Assembly: GCF_003696265.1 (NCBI RefSeq)
Contig: NZ_RFFH01000019.1
Location: 52,800-116,799, forward strand
Direction: 5' to 3'
From: Nocardia stercoris
GTDB lineage: Bacteria; Actinomycetota; Actinomycetes; Mycobacteriales; Mycobacteriaceae
DNA: 64,000 nucleotides
Shown here: positions 16,011 through 25,396 of the stretch, one piece after another
Layout of the letters: every line of letters starts with the position of its first letter
Position numbering within the stretch: position 1 is the stretch's first letter
Notes under the pieces: model-generated
What the model was told of the DNA's origin: nothing
Database searches by the model: none
Seen by the model: only the letters and a program-made list of their open reading frames with translations
Position numbers and translations under genes: made by a program

Positions 16011-19000
16011 ATGACGATGAGCCCCAACGCGATTCTCGAGTTCATTCTCGGTTTGCTCCGTGACTCGGACGCGGCAGCCGGATTCTGTGCCAACCCCACC
16101 GCGTCCCTCAGTGCCGCAGGCCTCGAGTCGGTGACGCCGGAAGATATCGCCGCTGCCGCCCCGATGGTGGCCGAGTCGGCCTTGGTCAGCGGCGGGTCCC
16201 AGCTGGCGGCGATCGTCGCCGCGGCCTCCGGGGTGCCCGGTGCCGCGATCGACACCGGCGTGGGCGGCGGGATCGACACCGGGCTGACCGGTGGAATCGA
16301 CACCGGACTCACCGGCGGCATCGATACCGGACTCACCGGCGGGATCGGTGGCGGTCTGAACCTCGGCGGGGGCGGCTCGGTCTCCGGTTCGGGTGGGTCC
16401 GCGGGCGGCCTGCAGATCGGGCTCGGCGGCATCTCCCTCCCCGGCCTGACCACGGTGGCGACCGTCACGCCCGGCGCGGGCATCGAGGTGGGTCTGGGCC
16501 CGATCGCGGCCGGACTCAGCGGTGCGGTCGCGGCCGGCATCCCCGTCGCCGCCGCCCTGACCGGCACCCTCAGCGGCGCCGAGAACGTGACCGCCGGCCT
16601 GGGCGCTTCCGCCGACGTCGGCCTGAGCGCGGTGACCGACGTGACCGCCGGCCTCGGTGCCGGAGTGGGTGCCGTCGGCGAGGCCGCGGCGGGCCTGGGC
16701 GCCGGACTGGCCGGGCTCGGCAGCGCCGGCGCGGCACTCGGTGCCGTCGGCAGTGCGGAGGCCGGACTCAGCGGTGTAGTGAACGGACTGGGTAGCGCGG
16801 CGGCTGGTGCCGGCGCTTCGCTGAGTGGCGTGGTGAATGAGCTCGGGAGTGCGGCGGCTGGTGCCGGTGGCTCGCTGAGTGGTGTGGTGAACGGGCTCGG
16901 AAGTGCGGCGGCGGGTGCCGGTGGCTCGCTGAGTGGTGTGGTGAACGGGCTCGGGAGTGCGGCGGCGGGTGCTGGCGCTTCGCTGAGTGGCGTGGTGAAT
17001 GAGCTTGGTAGTGCGGCGGCTGGTGCTGGTGGCTCGCTGAGCGGCGTCGTGAACGGGTTGGGAAGCACGGTCGGTGGGGTGGGCGGCGGCCTGAGTGGTG
17101 TCGTCAATGGACTCGGTAGCGCGGAGACCGGGCTCGGTGCCTCGCTGAGCGGGGTGGCCAATGGGCTCGGTAGCGCGGTCGGTGGCGTCGAGAGCGGTGC
17201 CGGTGGTGCGCTCGGTGGTGTCGTCAACGGTCTCGGTGGTGCGGTCGGAGGTGTCACGGCGGGTGCCGGCGGTGCGCTCGGTGGCGTGGTGAACGGACTC
17301 GGCAGTGCGGCGGCCGGACTGGGCGGCGAGCTGTCGGCGGGTGCGAGCGCTGGCGCCGGTGCGGCCGGCGGACTGGCCGCCGCCCTCGGCGGGGCGTCGA
17401 ACCTGGGCGGTCAGCTCGGTGCGCAGCTCGGTGGCGGGCTCTCCGGTGAGGCGGGCCTCGGTTCCGCCGCCGGCCTTACCGGCGGGCTGAGTGGTGTCGC
17501 GGGTGCCGCGGGAAGTGCGGCCGCCGGTCTGGGTGGTGCGCTGTCCGGTGCAGCCGGCGCGGGCGCCGGATCCGCCGCGGGCCTGAACGCCGCCCTCGGC
17601 GGATTCGCCGGTGCCGCAGCCGGACTCGGCGCGGACCTCACCGGTAGCGCAACCGCGGGCCTCGGTGCCGCGGCGGGCGCCGCCGGAAACCTCGCCGCGG
17701 GCCTGAGCGGCGCGGCGGGCGCCGGACTGGGTTCCGCGGCCGGTCTCGGTGGGTCGGTCTCCGGTGAAGCAGGTGCCGGACTGGGTTCCGCAGCGGGTCT
17801 GTCGGGCGGGCTGAGCGGTCTCGCCGGTGCCGCGGGAAGTGCGGCCGCCGGTCTGGGTGGCGCGCTGTCCGGTGAAGCGGGCGCGGGCCTCGGTGCCGCG
17901 GGAAGCGCCGCGGCCGGACTGGGCGCTGCGGTCGGCGCCGGTGTCGGTTCCGCAGCAGGCCTCGGTGGGTCGCTGTCGGGTGAAGCAGGTGCCGGACTCG
18001 GATCTGCCGCCGGTTTGTCGGCAGGTCTGAGTGGGCTTGCCGGTGCCGCGGGCAATGTCGCAGCGGGTCTGGGCGGCGCGTTGTCCGCGGAAACCGGTGC
18101 TGGCCTGGGTATCTCGGGCAGCGCCGGACTCGGTTCTGCCGCCGGTGCGGCCGGGTCGGCTGAAGCGGGTCTTGGTGCCGCGGGTAGCGCTGCTGCGGGT
18201 TTGGGTGGCGCGCTTTCTGGCGCCGCGGGTGCGGGTCTGGGTGGTGCGGTCTCCGGATTGGCCGGCGCGGGTGCGGGTTTGGGTGGTGCGCTTTCCGGTG
18301 GTGCCGAAGCTGGTCTCGGTGGTTCGGCTGAAGCGGGTCTTGGTGCCGCGGGTAGCGCTGCTGCGGGTTTGGGTGGCGCGCTTTCTGGCGCCGCGGGTGC
18401 GGGTCTGGGTGGTGCGGTCTCCGGATTGGCCGGCGCGGGAGCAGGTTTGGGTGGTGCGCTCTCCGGAAGTGCGGAAGCGGGTCTCGGTGCTGCGGGGAGT
18501 GCCGCCGCTGGGTTGGGCGGCCTCGTATCCGGTAGCGCGGACGCCGGGCTCGGTGCCGTGGGTAGTGCTGGTGCCGCCGGTAGCGCGGCCGCCGGCCTCG
18601 GTGGTCTGGTCTCGGGTAGTGCGGGCGCCGGTCTGGGTTCTGTTGTCGGCGCTACCGGTAACGCAGCTGCTGGTCTCGGTGGACTTGTTTCGGGCAGTGC
18701 TGACGCCGGTCTCGGTGGTTCGGCGGAAGCCGGTCTGGGATCTGCGGCTGGTTTGGGTGCCGCGGGTAGTGCCGGATTGACCGGTGCGCTCGGGAGCGCG
18801 GCGAATGCGGCCGCTGGTCTGGGTGGCGGGCTTTCGGGTGCTGTCGGTGCGGCCGCCGGTTCCGCCGGGAGTGCGGCAGCCGGTCTGGGCGGCATCGTTT
18901 CGGGTAGCGCGGATGCCGGGCTCGGGGCAGCTGGGAACCTCGCTGCCGGTCTGGGCAGCGCGGCCGGTCTGGCTGGGAATGCGGCTGCGGGACTTGGTAG

Positions 19001-21725
19001 TTCGGCGGAGGCGGGCCTGGGCGGCGCGATCTCGGGAGCTGCGGGCGCCGGTGCCGGGTTGGGCGGTGCCCTCTCCGGTGGTGCCGAAGCCGGCCTCGGC
19101 GGTTCCGCCGGTGCGGGCCTCGGGTCGGCGGCTGGTCTGGGCGCTGCGGGCAGCGCCGGATTGAGCGGTGCGCTCAACGGCGCGGCGAATGCAGCTGCCG
19201 GTCTCGGCGGCAGTGTTTCGGGTGCGGCCGGCGCCGGTCTCGGTTCGGCTGCGGGTGCTGCTGGTAGTGCCGGTGCTGGTCTCGGCGGGCTCGTATCTGG
19301 TAGTGCGGGTGCGGGCTTGGGTTCCGCTGTAGGCGCTGCGGGGAACGCCGCCGCCGGTTTGGGTGGTGCGTTGACCGGTAGTGCTGATGCCGGTGTCGGT
19401 GCCGCCGGTAGTGCCGGTGCTGGTCTCGGCGGCCTTGTATCCGGTAGTGCGGGTGCGGGTTTGGGTTCCGCTGTAGGCGCTGCGGGGAACGCCGCTGCCG
19501 GTTTGGGTGGTGCGTTGACCGGTAGTGCTGATGCCGGTGTGGGTGCTGCTGGTAGTGCCGGTGCTGGCCTGGGTGGCCTTGTATCCGGTAGTGCGGACGC
19601 CGGGCTCGGTGCCGCGGGTAGTGCCGGTGCCGCTGGGAGCGCAGCCGCCGGCCTCGGCGGTCTGGTGTCCGGAAGCGCCGGTGCGGGTTTGGGTTCGGCT
19701 GCGGGTGCTGCGGGGAACGCGGCTGCGGGTTTGGGTGGTGCGTTGACCGGTAGTGCTGATGCAGGTGTCGGTGCTGCTGGGAGTGCCGGTGCTGGCCTGG
19801 GCGGCCTTGTATCAGGTAGTGCGGGTGCGGGTTTGGGTTCGGCTGCAGGTGCTGTGGGTAATGCTGCTGCTGGCCTCGGCGGTCTGGTGTCCGGAAGCGC
19901 CGGTGCGGGTTTGGGTTCGGCTGCCGGTGCCGCCGGTAACGCGGCTGCCGGTTTGGGTGGTGCGTTGACCGGTAGTGCTGATGCAGGTGTCGGTGCTGTG
20001 GGTAATGCCGCCGCTGGCCTCGGCGGTCTTGTGTCCGGAAGCGCCGGTGCGGGTTTGGGTTCGGCTGCCGGTGCCGCCGGTAACGCGGCTGCGGGCTTGG
20101 GTGGTGCGTTGACTGGCAGTGCTGATGCGGGTGTGGGTGCTGCCGGTAGTGCCGGTGCTGGCCTCGGTGGGCTCGTATCCGGTAGTGCGGGTGCGGGCTT
20201 GGGTTCCGCTGTAGGCGCTGCGGGGAACGCCGCTGCCGGTTTGGGTGGTGCGTTGACCGGTAGTGCGGGAGCTGGGCTCGGTGCTGCGGCGGGGGCCGGG
20301 AGCAGTGTCGGGGCGGGGCTGGGGAGTTCGGCTGGGCTGGGCGGTGGTCTCAGTGGGGCTGCGGGTAGTGCCGGTGGTGGGCTGTCCGGCGCTTTGAGTG
20401 GTGCGGCGAATGCGGCTGCTGGACTTGGTGGTTCGGTTTCGGGTGCTGCGGGAGCGGGCGCTGCCGGGAGTGCGGCGGCGGGGCTCGGTGGGGCTGCGGC
20501 TTCCGGGCTGAGCGGTGTGGCGGGGGCCGGGGCGGGACTGGCCGGCGTGGCCAATGCCGGGCTCGCGGCCGCGGCCACCGGATCGGCGCACACCGGTGCC
20601 GACCTCTCCGGTGCCTTGAGCGGTGCTGCGGATGGCGGGTTCAGCTCGGTGCTGCCGGGCGGTAGCAGTGCGGGGAGTGCGAGCAGTGGTTTGGACACCG
20701 CGCTGCACACCGGGACGACCGGTGGTCTGGGCGCGGTGCTGCAGGGTGCCGCCGGTGCGACCGGGGGTGTGAACTCGGCGCTGCACGGCGGTGCGGATGC
20801 GACCGGTGGTCTGAACGCCGCGCTGCAGGGTGCGGGTAGTGCGAGTGGCGGACTGGATTCGGCGCTGCACGGCGGGGCCGATGTGACCGGCGGCTTGAAC
20901 GCCGCGCTGCAGGGTGCGGTCGGTGCGGGTTCCGGGTTGGACACTTCGCTGCACTCGGGTGCGACCGGCGGACTGACCTCGGCGCTGCAGGGCGCGGCCG
21001 GCAACGTGAATGCCGCCGTGCAGGGCGCGGGCAGTGCCGGTGGCGGTCTGGATTCGGCGCTGCACGCTGGTTCGGATGTGACCGGAAGCGCGGCCGGCAA
21101 CGTGAATACCGCGGTGCAGGGTGCGGCGGGTGCCGGTGGTGGTCTGGATTCGGCGCTGCACGCTGGTTCGGGTGTGACCGGGAGTGCGGCTGGTGGTTTG
21201 AATGCCGCGGTGCAGGGTGCGGCCGGTGGTGGTGTGGATTCGGCGCTGCACGCTGGTTCGGATGTGACCGGGAGTGCGGCCGCTGGTGCTGGTGCGGGTT
21301 CGGGTTTGGACACCTCGCTGCACGCGGGTGGTGACGCTGCCGGTGGTCTCACCTCGGCGTTGCAGGCGCACGGTGGGGCCACCGGCGGGCTCGAGTCGGC
21401 GTTGTCCGGCGGTGCGGGGGCGGCCGGGGGAGCGGCTGCCGGTGGTGCGGTCGACACCGGGATCCACGGGCTCACTGGGGCCGGCGCGAATGCGGCGGTG
21501 GGGGCCGGAGCGGCCAATCCGTGGTCGACGGTGGATGTTTCGCACACCTTCGGCACCGTCGACCCGAGTGCGGTGACGCACAACCCGGTCGACAGCGCGC
21601 TCGGCGGGACCGGCGCGGTGACCGGCGGCGTGCACGCCGACCCGCACGCGGCCGGCGTCGACCCGCACATCGCCCCGGCGGGTGGCGAACACGCCGCCGG
21701 TGACCTCGGCGGCCTGCTGCACTGA
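16011..21725 (+). CDS. iniB: IniB, giant Gly/Ala repeat protein
   Basis: A 1904-residue protein. The first 60 residues match the IniB N-terminal domain (ILEFILGLLRDSDAAAGF, then a helix-rich AAGLESVTPEDIAAAAP). The rest is almost wholly Gly/Ala/Ser/Leu repeats of three types: SGVVNGLGSAAAGAG units (about residues 250-450); AAGLGGALSGEAGAGLGSA-like units (about 470-1500); and LDSALHGGADVTGGLNAALQ-like units (about 1560-1800). A short His/Pro/Asp-containing end closes it. M. tuberculosis IniB is about 480 residues, so this one is some four times longer. There is no obvious signal peptide. AGGAG at 16003-16007 fixes the start at ATG 16011; ATG 16017 is also possible. It is first gene of iniBAC, which in mycobacteria is induced by cell-wall inhibitors. 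Confidence 0.9.
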   Translation: MTMSPNAILEFILGLLRDSDAAAGFCANPTASLSAAGLESVTPEDIAAAAPMVAESALVSGGSQLAAIVAAASGVPGAAIDTGVGGGIDTGLTGGIDTGLTGGIDTGLTGGIGGGLNLGGGGSVSGSGGSAGGLQIGLGGISLPGLTTVATVTPGAGIEVGLGPIAAGLSGAVAAGIPVAAALTGTLSGAENVTAGLGASADVGLSAVTDVTAGLGAGVGAVGEAAAGLGAGLAGLGSAGAALGAVGSAEAGLSGVVNGLGSAAAGAGASLSGVVNELGSAAAGAGGSLSGVVNGLGSAAAGAGGSLSGVVNGLGSAAAGAGASLSGVVNELGSAAAGAGGSLSGVVNGLGSTVGGVGGGLSGVVNGLGSAETGLGASLSGVANGLGSAVGGVESGAGGALGGVVNGLGGAVGGVTAGAGGALGGVVNGLGSAAAGLGGELSAGASAGAGAAGGLAAALGGASNLGGQLGAQLGGGLSGEAGLGSAAGLTGGLSGVAGAAGSAAAGLGGALSGAAGAGAGSAAGLNAALGGFAGAAAGLGADLTGSATAGLGAAAGAAGNLAAGLSGAAGAGLGSAAGLGGSVSGEAGAGLGSAAGLSGGLSGLAGAAGSAAAGLGGALSGEAGAGLGAAGSAAAGLGAAVGAGVGSAAGLGGSLSGEAGAGLGSAAGLSAGLSGLAGAAGNVAAGLGGALSAETGAGLGISGSAGLGSAAGAAGSAEAGLGAAGSAAAGLGGALSGAAGAGLGGAVSGLAGAGAGLGGALSGGAEAGLGGSAEAGLGAAGSAAAGLGGALSGAAGAGLGGAVSGLAGAGAGLGGALSGSAEAGLGAAGSAAAGLGGLVSGSADAGLGAVGSAGAAGSAAAGLGGLVSGSAGAGLGSVVGATGNAAAGLGGLVSGSADAGLGGSAEAGLGSAAGLGAAGSAGLTGALGSAANAAAGLGGGLSGAVGAAAGSAGSAAAGLGGIVSGSADAGLGAAGNLAAGLGSAAGLAGNAAAGLGSSAEAGLGGAISGAAGAGAGLGGALSGGAEAGLGGSAGAGLGSAAGLGAAGSAGLSGALNGAANAAAGLGGSVSGAAGAGLGSAAGAAGSAGAGLGGLVSGSAGAGLGSAVGAAGNAAAGLGGALTGSADAGVGAAGSAGAGLGGLVSGSAGAGLGSAVGAAGNAAAGLGGALTGSADAGVGAAGSAGAGLGGLVSGSADAGLGAAGSAGAAGSAAAGLGGLVSGSAGAGLGSAAGAAGNAAAGLGGALTGSADAGVGAAGSAGAGLGGLVSGSAGAGLGSAAGAVGNAAAGLGGLVSGSAGAGLGSAAGAAGNAAAGLGGALTGSADAGVGAVGNAAAGLGGLVSGSAGAGLGSAAGAAGNAAAGLGGALTGSADAGVGAAGSAGAGLGGLVSGSAGAGLGSAVGAAGNAAAGLGGALTGSAGAGLGAAAGAGSSVGAGLGSSAGLGGGLSGAAGSAGGGLSGALSGAANAAAGLGGSVSGAAGAGAAGSAAAGLGGAAASGLSGVAGAGAGLAGVANAGLAAAATGSAHTGADLSGALSGAADGGFSSVLPGGSSAGSASSGLDTALHTGTTGGLGAVLQGAAGATGGVNSALHGGADATGGLNAALQGAGSASGGLDSALHGGADVTGGLNAALQGAVGAGSGLDTSLHSGATGGLTSALQGAAGNVNAAVQGAGSAGGGLDSALHAGSDVTGSAAGNVNTAVQGAAGAGGGLDSALHAGSGVTGSAAGGLNAAVQGAAGGGVDSALHAGSDVTGSAAAGAGAGSGLDTSLHAGGDAAGGLTSALQAHGGATGGLESALSGGAGAAGGAAAGGAVDTGIHGLTGAGANAAVGAGAANPWSTVDVSHTFGTVDPSAVTHNPVDSALGGTGAVTGGVHADPHAAGVDPHIAPAGGEHAAGDLGGLLH
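18156..18439 (+). repeat. Perfect 116-bp direct repeat inside iniB
   Basis: Bases 18156-18271 are identical to 18324-18439, an offset of 168 bp (56 codons). Identity at synonymous positions shows recent duplication or gene conversion rather than selection on the protein alone. Confidence 0.85.
19263..20275 (+). repeat. Tandem 144-bp repeat array inside iniB
   Basis: Units of 144 bp (48 codons) begin at 19263, 19407 and 19551 and continue, with insertions of sub-units, to about 20275. Each encodes AGSAGAGLGGLVSGSAGAG, then GLGSAVGAAGNAAAGLGG, then ALTGSADAGVG, or close variants. DNA identity between units is very high. All length differences keep the frame. Confidence 0.8.
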
Positions 21726-21747
21726 GATCGAGGAGTAGACAGGAACC

Positions 21748-23574
21748 GTGGAGGTGACCACTGTCCCGAGCAAGACCGGCGCACCCGCGCCGGTCTTGCT
21801 GACGGCCCTGGAAGAGACCCTGACCGCGGCCCGCAGTGCCAACCGGGGCGACCTGGTCGAGCGCCTGCGGGCCCTGGTCGAACGGGTCCGGGATCCCCGC
21901 CGCCGCATCGTGGTAGTGGGGCTCGGCAACCAGGGCAAGAGCCAATTCGTCAACGCCCTGCTCGATGTCGAGCTCTGCCCGGTCGGCGACGACACGACCA
22001 CGACGGTGCCGCTGCTGCTGGCACACGGGCTGCGGACCGAGGCACATCTCGTGCTGTCCGAACCGGCTGGGCAGCGAGTTCCGTTGGCATTGCCGGACAT
22101 TCCCGCGGTGCGGCCCCGTACCCCCCACGGCCAGGTGGCGCGGGTGGAGATCGCCGCGCCGAACGCTCTGCTCGCGGACGGCATCGTCCTGGTCGACACG
22201 CCGGCCGTGGGGGGTCAGGGGGCGGCGGGCGCGATGAGTTTCCTGCCGACCGCGGACGCGGTGCTGGTCGTGTCGGACGCGTCCACCGAACTCACCGAAC
22301 CGGAGCTGGAACTGCTGCGCCGCGTGCGCGAGTTGTGTCCCGCGGTGGCGCTGGTGCTGGCCAAGACCGACCTGTACCCGCACTGGCGGCAGGTGTGCGA
22401 GGCCGATGCCGCGCATCTGGCGCGGGGCGGGGTGGACGTTCCGATCATCCCGGTGTCGTCGCTGCTGCGGACCCACGCGCTGCGTTTGCAGGACGAGCAG
22501 CTGGGCCGCGAGTCGGGTTTCGGTCTGCTCTACGACTTCCTGCGGGTCCAGGTGGTGGCGCGTGACCAGGCGGAGACGGTGCACGCCGTGGCCGTCGACA
22601 TTTCCTCCGCCGCAGAACATCTGGCGCTCGCGCTGGGTAGTGAGTTGGTGGCGCTGAAGGATCCGGAGCAGGGTGCCGCCGCGATCGCCGAACTGCGCAC
22701 CGCGAAGATCGCCGCCGAGGACCTGCACCGGCGCACCGCGACCTGGCAGCAGACGCTGAGCGACGGCGTCACCGATCTGGCGGGCGATATCGATCACGAT
22801 CTGCGGGAACGACTTCGGGGCGTCGGCCGCACGGCCGAAGAATGGCTCGACGCCAACGATCCGGGCAAGCACTGGGAGCGGATGCGCGAATGGCTCACCG
22901 GCACAGTCGATACCGCGCTCGGTGACAATCTGCTGTGGACTCACACCCGCGCGCTGGCTTTGGCGGAACGGGTCGCCGAGCACTTCGTGGAGTTCGGCGG
23001 CGTCGACCTGCCCAATGTGAAAACCGGTCTGCAACCTGAGGATTCGAAGGTCGAGTCGGTGACCCTGTCGGATCTGGAACCTGATCTGGGGCTGGGGCAC
23101 AAGCTGCTGGTCGGGATGCGCGGCTCCTACGGCGGCATGGTGATGGTCGGCCTGGTCAGTACCGTCGCCGGTCTGGCGTTGATCAATCCGATCTCGCTCG
23201 GCGCCGGTATGTTGCTGGGCGGCAAGGCGTTCCGTGACGATCAGCAGGAGCGGCTGGCGCGGCGCCGGGCGACGGCGAAGCTGGCGGTCCGGCAGTTCCT
23301 CGACGATGTCGGGTTCCAGGCGGGCAAGGAGTCCCGCGACCGGTTGCACCGGGTGCACCGGGTGCTGCGCGATCACTTCAGCGGGATAGCCGAGCGCAGT
23401 CTGCGCTCGATCAACGATTCGCTGCAGGCGGCTCAGGACGCGGCCGGTGTGGAGTCCGCGCGGCGGGCCGAGCGGGCGGCGGAACTGGAGCGGCAGCTGC
23501 GCATCGTGGCCGAGTTGCGGCGGTACGCCGAGACCATGTTGGACGCTCGACCAGCGGCGGCGCTCCCCGGGTGA
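21748..23574 (+). CDS. iniA: IniA, dynamin-like GTPase
   Basis: A 608-residue bacterial dynamin-like protein. G1 is GLGNQGKS (58-65), the switch threonines follow in GDDTTTTVP, G3 is DTPAVGG and G4 is KTDL. Near residues 465-495 a hydrophobic hairpin (VMVGLVSTVAGLALINPISLGAGMLLGG) forms the membrane-binding paddle. Mycobacterial IniA can remodel membranes and contributes to tolerance of isoniazid and ethambutol. GTG 21748 lies 22 bp after iniB with GAGGAG upstream, so the genes form an operon. Length is close to the M. tuberculosis protein (640). Confidence 0.92.
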   Translation: MEVTTVPSKTGAPAPVLLTALEETLTAARSANRGDLVERLRALVERVRDPRRRIVVVGLGNQGKSQFVNALLDVELCPVGDDTTTTVPLLLAHGLRTEAHLVLSEPAGQRVPLALPDIPAVRPRTPHGQVARVEIAAPNALLADGIVLVDTPAVGGQGAAGAMSFLPTADAVLVVSDASTELTEPELELLRRVRELCPAVALVLAKTDLYPHWRQVCEADAAHLARGGVDVPIIPVSSLLRTHALRLQDEQLGRESGFGLLYDFLRVQVVARDQAETVHAVAVDISSAAEHLALALGSELVALKDPEQGAAAIAELRTAKIAAEDLHRRTATWQQTLSDGVTDLAGDIDHDLRERLRGVGRTAEEWLDANDPGKHWERMREWLTGTVDTALGDNLLWTHTRALALAERVAEHFVEFGGVDLPNVKTGLQPEDSKVESVTLSDLEPDLGLGHKLLVGMRGSYGGMVMVGLVSTVAGLALINPISLGAGMLLGGKAFRDDQQERLARRRATAKLAVRQFLDDVGFQAGKESRDRLHRVHRVLRDHFSGIAERSLRSINDSLQAAQDAAGVESARRAERAAELERQLRIVAELRRYAETMLDARPAAALPG

Positions 23575-23628
23575 TTCGCGTGTTTCGTCCCGAATCGCCA
23601 CCGTGGCGAACTCGGTTACAGTGACCGA

Positions 23629-25281
23629 GTGAATTCGGAGTTCACCGCCGCCGGGCGGCATCGTCGCGAGCCCGAGCCAGGCCTTCGAACTGTGGGTATC
23701 CCGGTCGCCGCGCCCGCCGGCGGCCTGGTCGAGCAGGCCCGCGAGCTGGTCGCGCGGGCCCGGTCCGCGTTCCCGGAACTGTCCCGTCCGGGCCGGCAGC
23801 TCGCCGACTGCGCCGAGCGCCTGCAGCAGCCGCTGCGGGTCGCGCTGGCCGGTCAGCTCAAGGCCGGCAAATCGACGCTGCTGAACGCGCTCGTCGGCCA
23901 GGACATCGCGCCCACCGACGCCACCGAGTGCACCCGCATGGTCACTTGGTATCGGCACGGCCTGGCGCCGCGGGTGTCGGCGCTGTCGGCCGACGGCGCG
24001 CGCGCCGACGTGGCGGTGCGCCGCGTACCGGGCGCGGACGGTCTGCCGGGGGCGCACGGCCTCAGCTTCGATCTGTCCGCGCTGCGCTGGTCGGCGCCCG
24101 GATTGCACGAGGTCGACCACCTGGAGGTCGAGTGGCCCGCCGCCGACCTGGCCGGCACCACGGTCATCGACACCCCCGGCACCTCGTCGCTGTCGCGGGA
24201 GGTCTCCCAGCGCACCACGGCCCTGCTGATGCCGGGCGCGGACGGTTCCGGCGCCAGGCGGGTGCTGCCGCCGCGGGCGCCCGCCGACGCGCCGCACACC
24301 GTGTCGTCGGGTGTCGACGCGGTCGTCTACCTGCTGCGCCGGCTCGACGACGTCGATATCGACTTCCTGGAGGCGCTGGGCGCCCACCAGGGCGAGAGTT
24401 TCGGTGGACCGCTGGGCGTGATCGGTGTGGTGTCGCGCGCCGACGAGATCGGTTCGGGCCGACTGGACGCCCTGCAGTCGGCCCGCGACGTGGCGTCGCG
24501 GTTCGCCGGGGAACTCGAACGAACCGGGTTGTGCCAGGCGGTGATTCCGGTGGCCGGCCTGCTCGCGTACGCGGCGGCGACCTTGCGCCAACGCGAATTC
24601 GACGCGTTCGAGGCACTGGCCGGGGTGCCGATCCTGGAGCTCGACGCGGCGATGCTGTCGGCGGACCGGTTCGCCCGTCCCGATCTGCCGCTGCCGGTGG
24701 CGCCGGAACTGCGGGCGCATCTGGCGGCCCGGTTCGGCATGTTCGGTATCCGGTTGGCCATCAAGCTGATCCAGTTCGGTGCACGCGATTCCTCGCTGCT
24801 GGCACAGGAATTGACCAAGCGTTCCGGCCTGGACGAATTGCGCGGGGTGCTCGACATCCAATTCGCGCAGCGCGCCGATCAATTGAAGGCGCATTCGGCG
24901 TTGACCGCGCTGGCGCGAGTGTTGACCGAGCATCCGGGCAGCGACGCGGACAGCCTGCTGCCGCAGGTGCGTTCGCTGCTGGCCGATGTACACGGGTTCG
25001 CCGAGTTGCGCTTGCTGGCGCGGCTGCGGACAGCCGAATTACCGTACGGGCCTGCGGATATCGCGGAACTGCATCTGCTGCTGGGTGGTTCGGGGCTCGC
25101 GCCACACGTGCGCCTGGGCCTGCCGCCGACCGCTTCGGCCGCCGAGGTGCACGAGCACGCACTCGCCGCGGTCCGGAAGTGGCGGGGCCGGGCGGGGCAC
25201 CCGCTGGCGGATCAGTTCACCGCGCAGGCGGCGCGGACCGCTGTCCGCAGCGCGGAAGGTATTGCGGCGCAGGTCGGTTAG
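23629..25281 (+). CDS. iniC: IniC, dynamin-like GTPase partner of IniA
   Basis: A 550-residue dynamin-like GTPase with G1 GQLKAGKS (75-82), switch region APTDATECTRMVTW, G3 DTPGTSSL and a G4-like SRADEIG. Many blocks match M. tuberculosis IniC (QAVIPVAGLLA, RFGMFGIRL, LKAHSAL, AVRSAE near the end). It probably acts with IniA on the cytoplasmic face of the membrane. GTG 23629 is the first start in frame, 54 bp after iniA. The ribosome site is weak and a GTG about 20 codons later is an alternative, since the first 20 residues have no counterpart in the shorter mycobacterial protein (493). Confidence 0.9.
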   Translation: MNSEFTAAGRHRREPEPGLRTVGIPVAAPAGGLVEQARELVARARSAFPELSRPGRQLADCAERLQQPLRVALAGQLKAGKSTLLNALVGQDIAPTDATECTRMVTWYRHGLAPRVSALSADGARADVAVRRVPGADGLPGAHGLSFDLSALRWSAPGLHEVDHLEVEWPAADLAGTTVIDTPGTSSLSREVSQRTTALLMPGADGSGARRVLPPRAPADAPHTVSSGVDAVVYLLRRLDDVDIDFLEALGAHQGESFGGPLGVIGVVSRADEIGSGRLDALQSARDVASRFAGELERTGLCQAVIPVAGLLAYAAATLRQREFDAFEALAGVPILELDAAMLSADRFARPDLPLPVAPELRAHLAARFGMFGIRLAIKLIQFGARDSSLLAQELTKRSGLDELRGVLDIQFAQRADQLKAHSALTALARVLTEHPGSDADSLLPQVRSLLADVHGFAELRLLARLRTAELPYGPADIAELHLLLGGSGLAPHVRLGLPPTASAAEVHEHALAAVRKWRGRAGHPLADQFTAQAARTAVRSAEGIAAQVG

Positions 25282-25357
25282 CTCCGAGGCGGCGCCTCTC
25301 GTTCGCCGTCGACGGACAAGTGCTCGCCGAGCCGACCGGCCGAGCTACCTCGGAGAT

Positions 25358-25390
25358 GGTCGGGCCTGCCCAGGTGTGGCGGGCCCGACC
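25358..25390 (+). terminator. Hairpin between iniC and the convergent small gene
   Basis: GGTCGGGCC (25358-25366) pairs with GGCCCGACC (25382-25390) across a 15-base loop. It lies between convergent genes and could serve both. A second dyad, CTCCGAGG (25283-25290) with CCTCGGAG (25347-25354), surrounds the same gap. Confidence 0.55.
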
Positions 25391-25396
25391 GAACCG

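Noticed and set aside
18156..20275. Possible CRISPR-like array in regularly spaced repeats
   Set aside because: Repeats are in-frame coding units of 144 or 168 bp without unique spacers, and no cas gene is present.
17411..22199. Very long Pro/Ala-rich and Arg/Thr-rich open frames opposite iniB
   Set aside because: They are antisense shadows of Gly/Ala repeats at about 70% GC; no start signal or domain supports them.
21472..24993. 1173-codon open frame opposite iniA and iniC
   Set aside because: Both plus-strand genes carry complete GTPase motifs; the antisense frame has composition typical of reversed GC-rich coding DNA.
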